Part shown: positions 17,002 through 23,515 of the stretch, piece by piece
Numbering within the stretch: the stretch's first letter is position 1
How the letters are laid out: each line of letters opens with the position of its first letter
Notes under the pieces: model-generated
The model's database searches: none
Told to the model about the DNA's origin: nothing
What the model saw: the letters and a program-made list of their open reading frames with translations, nothing else
Source of the DNA: [Muricauda] lutisoli (nom. illeg.)
Lineage (GTDB): Bacteria > Bacteroidota > Bacteroidia > Flavobacteriales > Flavobacteriaceae
Length of the DNA: 64,000 nucleotides
Direction: 5' to 3'
NCBI RefSeq assembly: GCF_017313105.1
Contig: NZ_JAFLND010000004.1
Coordinates: 62,001 to 126,000 of the forward strand
Program-made: the position numbers and the translations under genes

Positions 17002-17382
17002 CTACAAATTCGGAATTACCAATACCTGATCGGGATGGATCACGTTCGGGTCTTTTAAAATATTGGTGTTCGCATCAAAAATTTTGGTGTATTTCATCGG
17101 GTCGCCGTAGTAATGCTTAGCAATCTTGCTCAACGATTCTCCGCTCTTTACCGTATGTCTGTGATACACGGAATCATCCTCCACGGTAATATTTGCTTTA
17201 ATATCGGATGGGTGCTCCCCGCCAATTTCTTTGATCTTGTCCCATAACAGGTTCTTTTCATATTGGGTCTTGGTCATTCCCTTTATCTTCAAAATGTCGC
17301 CCTCAACATTTACATCGCCGTTTTTCACTTCCAACTTTTCACCTAAGTCGAGTACAGGTTGATACTTTGCTTTTACATTCAT
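17002..17382 (-). CDS. LysM-domain protein with BON-like N-terminus
   Basis: A 126-residue protein without signal peptide. The first half (about 5-65, LEVKNGDVNVEGDILKIKGMTKTQYEKNLLWDKIKE) looks like a BON-type domain. The second half (74-126, HTVKSGESLSKIAKHYYGDPMKYTKIFDANTNIL) is a complete LysM ending in DQVLVIPNL. This is the layout of the small YgaU/Kbp family, whose E. coli member binds potassium. LysM alone would suggest peptidoglycan binding, but the lack of an export signal fits the Kbp-like role better. It is divergent from rpsA. Confidence 0.85.
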   Translation of the reverse strand: MNVKAKYQPVLDLGEKLEVKNGDVNVEGDILKIKGMTKTQYEKNLLWDKIKEIGGEHPSDIKANITVEDDSVYHRHTVKSGESLSKIAKHYYGDPMKYTKIFDANTNILKDPNVIHPDQVLVIPNL

Positions 17383-17444
17383 AAGGGTACTTTTTTATAG
17401 TTAATAATTAGAACATTCAAGATAATCAATCCGCGAATATTTTG

Positions 17445-17458
17445 CCATTAAATAATGG
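17445..17458. promoter_or_regulatory. Short inverted repeat in the LysM/rpsA divergent region
   Basis: CCATTA-AA-TAATGG, a 14-bp near-palindrome located between the LysM start and the rpsA promoter box. It may be an operator site; there is nothing further to support it. Confidence 0.25.
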
Positions 17459-17492
17459 TAATACTTTTTTTGCGTAAACCTGGCTTGTAGGC

Positions 17493-17523
17493 TTTGTATA
17501 TCAATATTTTAATTGTATTTTTG
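17493..17523 (+). promoter_or_regulatory. Promoter of rpsA (TTTG-N19-TAnnTTTG)
   Basis: TTTG at 17493-17496 and TATTTTTG at 17516-17523 are separated by exactly 19 nt, a full match to the Bacteroidota housekeeping promoter. The predicted start is near 17530, giving a leader of about 110 nt. This is the best-formed promoter in the window. Confidence 0.75.
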
Positions 17524-17583
17524 CACCCCTTTTGGCAAGGAGGCAAGAGAAAAAGGGAATTTAGAAAATCAATTTAAAACCAC

Positions 17584-17620
17584 TTCCGCGGTAATTGTTC
17601 AACTCTTGTAAAACGTGGAA
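17584..17620 (+). promoter_or_regulatory. Candidate hairpin in the rpsA mRNA leader
   Basis: TTCCGCG (17584-17590) can pair with CGTGGAA (17614-17620) in a 7-bp stem with one G-U pair and a 23-nt loop, just 21 nt before the rpsA ATG. It could be a site for autogenous control by S1, as known for rpsA in gamma-proteobacteria, but that is speculative here. Confidence 0.3.
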
Positions 17621-17641
17621 TACAAATTTTAATCAGCAAGC

Positions 17642-19474
17642 ATGGCTGAAGAAAAACAAAACGTTGAGGTAGAAGAAACTGCCGCAGCACCAGAAGTAAA
17701 AGAAACAGAGCCCAAACAAGATCCTCAGGAATTTCTTGAAAATTTTGACTGGGAAAAGTATGAAGAAGGAATTGAGCGCGTTGACGACAGCAAGCTTAAG
17801 GAATTCGAAACACTTGTAGAGGAAAACTTTGTGGACACTGCCGATGAGGAAGTAGTGGAAGGAGAAGTTGTTCACATGACAGACCGTGAGGCCATCATTG
17901 ACATCAATGCCAAGTCCGAAGGTGTAATTTCCTTGAATGAGTTCCGCTACAATCCCGACCTAAAAGTTGGAGATAAAGTTGAGGTACTTATAGATATCCG
18001 TGAAGACAAAACCGGTCAGTTGGTATTGTCTCACAGAAAAGCAAGAACCATCAAGGCGTGGGAGCGTGTAAACAATGCACATGACAAAGAAGAAATTGTT
18101 ACTGGATTCGTTAAATGTCGTACCAAAGGTGGTATGATCGTTGACGTATTCGGAATCGAAGCCTTCTTGCCAGGTTCTCAAATCGATGTGAAGCCTATCC
18201 GCGATTACGATCAGTATGTAGGTAAGACCATGGAGTTCAAAGTAGTGAAGATCAACCACGAGTTCAAGAACGTAGTGGTATCCCACAAAGCTTTGATCGA
18301 AGCGGACATCGAAGAGCAGAAAAAAGAGATCATCGGCCAATTGGAAAAAGGCCAAGTATTGGAAGGTGTGGTCAAGAACATTACATCTTATGGGGTATTT
18401 ATCGACCTTGGAGGTGTGGATGGATTGGTACACATTACCGACCTTTCCTGGAGCCGAATCAACCACCCGAACGAGGTGGTGGAGCTAGACCAAAAACTGA
18501 ACGTTGTTATCTTGGATTTTGATGATAACAAGTCCAGAATTCAGTTGGGTCTTAAGCAATTGGAGAAACACCCATGGGATGCCCTAGGTGATGAGATCAA
18601 AGTAGGTGACAAAGTAAAAGGTAAGGTAGTGGTGATCGCTGATTACGGTGCCTTTATCGAAGTTGCCGAAGGAGTAGAAGGTTTGATCCACGTTTCAGAA
18701 ATGTCATGGTCTACGCACCTAAGGTCTGCTCAGGACTTTGTGAACGTAGGTGACGAAGTTGAAGCTGTTGTATTGACCTTGGATAGAGAGGATCGTAAAA
18801 TGTCGTTGGGTATCAAGCAATTGACTCCAGACCCATGGACCGATATCACCACCAAATATCCTGTTGGATCAAGACACAAAGGAATCGTTAGAAACTTTAC
18901 CAACTTTGGTGTATTCGTAGAGTTGGAAGAGGGAATCGACGGTTTGATCTATATCTCAGACCTTTCTTGGACCAAGAAAATCAAGCACCCATCCGAATTT
19001 GTTGCCGTAGGCGATACCTTGGAGGTGGAAGTATTGGAATTGGACGTGGAAGGACGCAAATTGAGCCTTGGTCATAAACAGACCACAGAAAACCCTTGGG
19101 ACAAATACTCCGAGGAGTTTGCTGAAGGAACAATTCACAAAGCTGCCATTGCAGAGGTGGTTGATAAAGGAGCAACTATCAATTTCAACGAGGACATCGT
19201 TGGATTTGTTCCACAACGTCACATGGAAAAAGAAGACGGCAAAAAACTTGTTAAAGGTGAAGAGGCCGAATTCAAGATCATCGAGTTCAACAAAGATTTC
19301 AAGAGAGTTGTGGCCAGCCACACTGCGATCTTTAGAGAGCAAGAAGATAGAAATGTGAAGGCTGCCGCCAAGAAAAGAGCTGCATCTAAAGATGAAGCCG
19401 CTCCAACCCTTGGAGATGCCAACTCACAGTTGCAAGCATTGAAGGACAAAATGGAAGCCGATAAGAAAAAGTAA
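17642..19474 (+). CDS. rpsA: 30S ribosomal protein S1
   Basis: RNA-binding ribosomal protein needed for initiation on structured mRNAs. 610 residues with six S1 (OB-fold) repeats beginning near residues 75, 150, 235, 320, 408 and 495. Repeats 3-5 are the most canonical (GVVKNITSYGVFIDLGGVDGLVHITDLSW). Two acidic, low-complexity tails flank the repeats: the N-terminal 60 residues are Glu-rich, and the C-terminal 40 residues are Ala/Lys-rich. The gene has a consensus promoter, a leader of about 110 nt with a possible hairpin, and its own terminator. Confidence 0.98.
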   Translation: MAEEKQNVEVEETAAAPEVKETEPKQDPQEFLENFDWEKYEEGIERVDDSKLKEFETLVEENFVDTADEEVVEGEVVHMTDREAIIDINAKSEGVISLNEFRYNPDLKVGDKVEVLIDIREDKTGQLVLSHRKARTIKAWERVNNAHDKEEIVTGFVKCRTKGGMIVDVFGIEAFLPGSQIDVKPIRDYDQYVGKTMEFKVVKINHEFKNVVVSHKALIEADIEEQKKEIIGQLEKGQVLEGVVKNITSYGVFIDLGGVDGLVHITDLSWSRINHPNEVVELDQKLNVVILDFDDNKSRIQLGLKQLEKHPWDALGDEIKVGDKVKGKVVVIADYGAFIEVAEGVEGLIHVSEMSWSTHLRSAQDFVNVGDEVEAVVLTLDREDRKMSLGIKQLTPDPWTDITTKYPVGSRHKGIVRNFTNFGVFVELEEGIDGLIYISDLSWTKKIKHPSEFVAVGDTLEVEVLELDVEGRKLSLGHKQTTENPWDKYSEEFAEGTIHKAAIAEVVDKGATINFNEDIVGFVPQRHMEKEDGKKLVKGEEAEFKIIEFNKDFKRVVASHTAIFREQEDRNVKAAAKKRAASKDEAAPTLGDANSQLQALKDKMEADKKK

Positions 19475-19494
19475 TCGGACTTTTCAATGATACG

Positions 19495-19526
19495 AAGCCC
19501 CGCTGGAAACAGTTGGGGCTTTTTTA
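19495..19526 (+). terminator. Rho-independent terminator of rpsA
   Basis: AAGCCCC (19495-19501) pairs with GGGGCTT (19515-19521), followed by TTTTT. It lies 20 nt after the rpsA stop. Confidence 0.92.
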
Positions 19527-19552
19527 TGTCCCGAACATTTTAAAGAATTGCT

Positions 19553-19560
19553 TACTTTTG
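19553..19560 (+). promoter_or_regulatory. Candidate -7 box of the pyrR-pyrB promoter
   Basis: TACTTTTG is a perfect TAnnTTTG box. No clear TTTG lies 19-21 nt upstream. The predicted start is near 19567, so the leader before pyrR would be only about 20 nt, too short for a PyrR-type attenuator. Confidence 0.5.
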
Positions 19561-19589
19561 TATTTAACCGAGTTGGTCGCACATAGCAT

Positions 19590-20126
19590 ATGAGTCAAAA
19601 AGTTCTGCTTACTTCAAAGGAAATCAACATCATACTGCACCGGTTGGCCTGTCAGCTAATGGAGAATCATTTGGATTTTAAGGATACGGCATTGATTGGT
19701 ATTCAGCCCAGAGGCGTTTTTTTGGCAGAAAGATTAGTAAAGATTCTCAAAAAGGAATACAAGATCAAGCATATTGATCTTGGTTTCTTGGACATCACAT
19801 TTTTTAGGGACGATTTTGGAAGAGGGGAGATCCTGAAGGCCAATTCCACACAAATGAATTTTTTGGTGGAAGACAAAAAAGTGGTGTTCATAGATGATGT
19901 ACTATACACGGGAAGAAGTATCAGGGCGGCGCTAACGGCCATCCAATCCTTTGGTAGACCTAGCAATATAGAACTCTTGACATTGATCGATAGGCGTTTT
20001 AGTAGACATTTGCCCATACAGCCTACGTATCGCGGTAGACAAGTGGATGCCATAAACGAGGAAAAGGTTAAGGTAATGTGGGAAGAGAACGATGGAGAGG
20101 ACAAAGTATATTTAGTAAGCAAATAA
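19590..20126 (+). CDS. pyrR: PyrR-family uracil phosphoribosyltransferase / pyrimidine regulator
   Basis: 178 residues with the type I phosphoribosyltransferase fold. The PRPP-binding loop is VVFIDDVLYTGRSIRAALTAI (about 100-120), and a PyrR-like RPxGV motif (IGIQPRGVFLAERL) lies near residue 35. In Firmicutes PyrR binds the pyr mRNA leader; in other phyla it may mainly recycle uracil. It directly precedes pyrB (6-nt gap), which supports a role in pyrimidine metabolism. The short predicted leader and the lack of an obvious terminator/antiterminator between promoter and ATG argue against classical attenuation at this site. Confidence 0.92.
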   Translation: MSQKVLLTSKEINIILHRLACQLMENHLDFKDTALIGIQPRGVFLAERLVKILKKEYKIKHIDLGFLDITFFRDDFGRGEILKANSTQMNFLVEDKKVVFIDDVLYTGRSIRAALTAIQSFGRPSNIELLTLIDRRFSRHLPIQPTYRGRQVDAINEEKVKVMWEENDGEDKVYLVSK

Positions 20127-20132
20127 AAGATA

Positions 20133-21059
20133 ATGAGCGAGTTAAGTGTAAATCACTTGTTGGGAATAAAGTATCTGAACAAAAAGGATATATCGCTCAT
20201 TTTTGAAACGGCCGATCATTTTAAGGAAGTGATCAACCGATCTATCAAAAAAGTACCTACCCTTCGAGATATTACCATTGCCAATATCTTTTTTGAGAAC
20301 AGCACCCGTACAAAATTATCTTTTGAACTGGCCGAAAAACGACTTTCTGCCGATGTGGTGAACTTTTCGGCGGGGCAATCTTCCGTTAAAAAGGGAGAGA
20401 CTTTGATAGATACCGTGAACAATATCCTGTCCATGAAAGTGGACATGGTAGTGATGCGTCATCCCAATCCGGGAGCAGGAATTTTCTTGTCCCAGCATGT
20501 TAATGCCTCCATTGTGAATGCAGGGGATGGTGCCCATGAGCACCCAACGCAAGCGCTGTTGGATTCCTTTTCCATTCGTGAAAAATTAGGTGATGTGGGC
20601 GGAAAAAATGTTGTGATCGTAGGGGATATTTTACATTCCCGAGTGGCACTGTCCAATATTTTCGCCTTGAAATTACAAGGAGCCAATGTAAAGGTCTGTG
20701 GACCAAAAACACTTATTCCCAAGCATATTGAGTCGTTGGGAGTGGGGGTGGAGACCAATTTAAGAAAAGCCTTGGAGTGGTGTGACGTGGCCAATATGCT
20801 CCGCGTACAGAACGAACGGATGGATATCAGCTATTTCCCGTCCACAAGGGAGTACACTCAGCAATTTGGGGTCAACAAAGAACTTTTGAACAGTTTGGAC
20901 AAACAAATTGTAATCATGCACCCTGGCCCTATAAACCGAGGGGTGGAAATTACCAGTGATGTGGCCGATTCCGATCAGTCCATTATTTTACATCAGGTAG
21001 AAAATGGAGTAGCCGTACGTATGGCCGTACTCTATCTATTGGCATCAAAAATTAAGTAA
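20133..21059 (+). CDS. pyrB: Aspartate carbamoyltransferase, catalytic subunit
   Basis: Condenses aspartate and carbamoyl phosphate to carbamoyl-aspartate, the second step of UMP synthesis. 308 residues, the usual length. The carbamoyl-phosphate site FENSTRTKLSFELA (about 53-66) and the aspartate-binding HPGPINRGVEI motif are present, as are the catalytic HEHPTQALLDSF residues. No pyrI regulatory subunit follows, so the enzyme is probably an unregulated trimer or is associated with other subunits. It lies between pyrR and a STAS-like gene, with gaps of 6 and 2 nt, so one mRNA probably covers pyrR to rnz. Confidence 0.97.
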   Translation: MSELSVNHLLGIKYLNKKDISLIFETADHFKEVINRSIKKVPTLRDITIANIFFENSTRTKLSFELAEKRLSADVVNFSAGQSSVKKGETLIDTVNNILSMKVDMVVMRHPNPGAGIFLSQHVNASIVNAGDGAHEHPTQALLDSFSIREKLGDVGGKNVVIVGDILHSRVALSNIFALKLQGANVKVCGPKTLIPKHIESLGVGVETNLRKALEWCDVANMLRVQNERMDISYFPSTREYTQQFGVNKELLNSLDKQIVIMHPGPINRGVEITSDVADSDQSIILHQVENGVAVRMAVLYLLASKIK

Positions 21060-21061
21060 AG

Positions 21062-21394
21062 ATGATTTTCGACAAAGACGGAACAACAACGATTGTTTTC
21101 CAGGAAAAAACCACACTTTCTGGTTTTCTGGAAAACCTCAATAAAGCGTATCCAAAACTCAAGCACGATAACATTGTGGTCAATCTTTTTTCTTTTGATA
21201 AACTGGGTATCAATGACATCTTGGAGTTTTTGGATCTATCCAACAGGCATAAAGCAGGAGGGCAATCCTTTGTTTTAGTCACCGATAAGCTAAGCTATGA
21301 TGAAATTCCGGAAGAGATAAGTGTTGTGCCCACCTTGCAGGAGGCAAAGGACCTTATCGAGATGGAAGAAATTGAACGTGACCTGGATATATGA
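21062..21394 (+). CDS. STAS-like small protein, partner of rnz
   Basis: 110 residues, soluble and acidic. The core NIVVNLFSFDKLGINDILEFLDLSNRHKAGGQSFVLVTDKL has the alternating strand/helix pattern of STAS/SpoIIAA-like domains, though the phosphorylatable Ser motif (DSSG) is replaced by LGIND. The function is unknown. Its stop overlaps the rnz start by 4 nt (ATGA), so the two are translationally coupled. This coupling seems to be a standing arrangement in flavobacteria, to my recollection. Confidence 0.7.
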   Translation: MIFDKDGTTTIVFQEKTTLSGFLENLNKAYPKLKHDNIVVNLFSFDKLGINDILEFLDLSNRHKAGGQSFVLVTDKLSYDEIPEEISVVPTLQEAKDLIEMEEIERDLDI

Positions 21395-22302
21395 AACTTA
21401 CTGTACTTGGTTGTTATGCGGCTACACCACGAACATTCACCAATCCTACTTCACAGATACTCGAGATAAAGAATCATCTTTTTTTGATTGATTGCGGTGA
21501 GGGAACCCAAGTACAGCTCAGAAAATACAAGGTCAAGTTTTCCAGGATCAACCACATTTTTATATCACATCTACATGGGGACCATTTTTTTGGTTTGCCT
21601 GGGCTCATATCCACCTTTAGGTTATTGGGCAGGGACAAGGAACTGCATATTTATGGTCCAAAGGGCATCAAAGAGGCCATTACTTTATTTTTAAAATTAG
21701 GTGATTCATGGACCAATTACCCCTTAATATTTCATGAGCTGAAATCCAAGGAATCGGAACTCGTTTTTGAAGACGAAAAAGTTACCGTTAGAACGGTTCC
21801 CTTGATCCATAGGGTGTATACCAACGGATATCTATTTAAAGAAAAGAAAGCTCCCCGAACGTTGGACATCACGGCTGCTCGAAAATATGGTGTGGACAAG
21901 AGCCAATTCAACAATATAAAAAAGGGAGTGGATGGAGTTGATACATCAGGAAAAACAATTCCCAATAAAAAACTCACCATTGATCCACCTGAGCCCAAAA
22001 GCTATGCTTTTTGTAGCGATACGGTTTATAATGAAGCTGTCTTACCTACAATAAAGGATGTTACTGTACTGTATCACGAATCCACTTTTTTGGATTCAGA
22101 GGAACATCTATGTGAAAAAACAAAGCACTCCACCTCCAAACAAGCGGCACAAATCGCTAAAAAAGCCAATGCGAGCCTTTTGATCTTGGGGCATTATTCC
22201 ACACGCTATAAATCCATCGAACTATTTAAAAAGGAGGCAGAACAAGTTTTTCCCGTTGTGGAGTTGGCCGATGATGGCAAAGTGTTTGATTTTGGCAGCT
22301 AG
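21391..22302 (+). CDS. rnz: Ribonuclease Z (tRNA 3' endonuclease)
   Basis: Zinc-dependent endonuclease that trims the 3' trailer of tRNA precursors. 303 residues, typical for the short bacterial form. The metallo-beta-lactamase motif HLHGDHFFGLPG lies near residues 61-72, and further ligands are in AFCSDTVY (Asp) and LLILGHYSTRY (His). The flexible arm region (about 150-190, rich in Lys/Gly) is present. Both tRNA genes in the window lack an encoded CCA, so they would need Rnz-type 3' processing plus CCA addition. Confidence 0.96.
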   Translation: MKLTVLGCYAATPRTFTNPTSQILEIKNHLFLIDCGEGTQVQLRKYKVKFSRINHIFISHLHGDHFFGLPGLISTFRLLGRDKELHIYGPKGIKEAITLFLKLGDSWTNYPLIFHELKSKESELVFEDEKVTVRTVPLIHRVYTNGYLFKEKKAPRTLDITAARKYGVDKSQFNNIKKGVDGVDTSGKTIPNKKLTIDPPEPKSYAFCSDTVYNEAVLPTIKDVTVLYHESTFLDSEEHLCEKTKHSTSKQAAQIAKKANASLLILGHYSTRYKSIELFKKEAEQVFPVVELADDGKVFDFGS

Positions 22303-22345
22303 GATTTTACAAAACTTTTCCAAACCCGATACTTTGAGGTGACCC

Positions 22346-22353
22346 TATTTTTG
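22346..22353 (+). promoter_or_regulatory. Candidate -7 box upstream of pdxH
   Basis: TATTTTTG fits TAnnTTTG and lies 14 nt before the pdxH ATG. No clear -33 box was found. Confidence 0.35.
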
Positions 22354-22367
22354 ACGAACTTCACGTC

Positions 22368-23015
22368 ATGCAAAAAGACCTTGGCGATTATAGAAAATCT
22401 TACGAGAAAAGTGAACTGACCGAAGCATCGGTAAAGGAAAATCCAATGGAACAATTTCAAAAATGGTTTCATGAAGTCGAAGCGGTGGATGGGGTTGATG
22501 AGCCCAACGCCATGACAGTCTCGACCATTGGTTTGGATGGTTTTCCAAAAAGCCGTGTGGTATTGATGAAAAAATTCACGTATGAAGGCTTCATTTTCTA
22601 CACCAATTACCAAAGTGAAAAAGGTAAAGCCATAGCAGCCAATCCATCGGTTTGCCTATCCTTTTTCTGGCCGAATATGGAGCGTCAGGTGATCATAAAG
22701 GGAAAAGCTGAAAAAATTGCAGAAAACCTTTCAGATGGTTATTTTGAATCTCGTCCGCACGGCAGTCAATTAGGTGCCGTTGTCTCCGATCAGAGCGAAG
22801 TAGTTCCGACCCGAGACTATCTGGAAAACAAGTTGAAGGAACTCGAACAGCAATATGAGGGTAAGGAAGTGCCCAGACCCGAATATTGGGGCGGGTATCT
22901 TGTGCGTCCCGTTTCCATGGAATTCTGGCAGGGACGTCCAAACAGATTGCACGATAGGATACGATACTCCCTACAGGATGATCTGGATTGGAAAATAGAA
23001 CGTTTGGCGCCATAA
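22368..23015 (+). CDS. pdxH: Pyridoxamine/pyridoxine 5'-phosphate oxidase
   Basis: FMN enzyme that oxidises PNP or PMP to pyridoxal 5'-phosphate, the last step of vitamin B6 synthesis or salvage. 215 residues. FMN-binding motifs include SRVVLMKKFTYEGFIFYTNYQSEKGKAI (about 64-90). The C-terminal WGGYLVRPVSMEFWQGRPNRLHDRIRY signature is diagnostic of PdxH and holds the substrate-binding Arg and His. The gene is followed by a SixA-like gene whose start lies 11 nt after the pdxH stop. Confidence 0.97.
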   Translation: MQKDLGDYRKSYEKSELTEASVKENPMEQFQKWFHEVEAVDGVDEPNAMTVSTIGLDGFPKSRVVLMKKFTYEGFIFYTNYQSEKGKAIAANPSVCLSFFWPNMERQVIIKGKAEKIAENLSDGYFESRPHGSQLGAVVSDQSEVVPTRDYLENKLKELEQQYEGKEVPRPEYWGGYLVRPVSMEFWQGRPNRLHDRIRYSLQDDLDWKIERLAP

Positions 23016-23026
23016 ATCCCAAAAAA

Positions 23027-23515
23027 ATGAAACAACTTATATTAATGAGACATGGGAAATCCTCATGGGAATACGATGTCTCCGACAAGGACAGACCACT
23101 AAAAAAAAGAGGGATAAACGATGCTCATTTAGTTGCCAAAACCTTTGGTCTGCATGCGCCTTTCATTGATTTTATCTATTCCAGCCCCGCCAACCGTGCC
23201 CTGCACACCAGTATGATCTTTGCAAGAAATCTGGAGTTTGATTTATCAAAATACGGCGTGGACGATGCCCTTTATGACTTTTCCGGCAACAGTGTTGAGC
23301 AATTTATACGATCACTGGACAATGATTTAGAAACCGTTGCGATCTTTGGACATAACTATGCCTTCACTTCACTTGCAAATACTTGGGGAGATCAGTATAT
23401 TGAGAACGTTCCTACGGCAGGACTAGTCCACATTACATTTGGCGTGGACGATTGGTCCAAAATATCAGAGGGAACCACCAAGCAAATGGTCTTTCCAAAA
23501 CACTTGAAAAAATAA
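23027..23515 (+). CDS. SixA-like histidine phosphatase family protein
   Basis: 162 residues from the ATG at 23027, which is preferred over the frame's upstream start at 22988 because the phosphatase motif begins immediately (MKQLILMRHGKSSWE). The RHG motif (His9) supplies the catalytic phospho-histidine. The second active His lies in VAIFGHNYAFT (about residue 108). The length and simple fold match SixA, which removes phosphate from phosphohistidine in proteins. Its TAA stop directly abuts the ppk1 ATG, so the two are surely co-translated. Ppk1 itself works through a phosphohistidine, which makes a functional link plausible but unproven. Confidence 0.88.
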   Translation: MKQLILMRHGKSSWEYDVSDKDRPLKKRGINDAHLVAKTFGLHAPFIDFIYSSPANRALHTSMIFARNLEFDLSKYGVDDALYDFSGNSVEQFIRSLDNDLETVAIFGHNYAFTSLANTWGDQYIENVPTAGLVHITFGVDDWSKISEGTTKQMVFPKHLKK

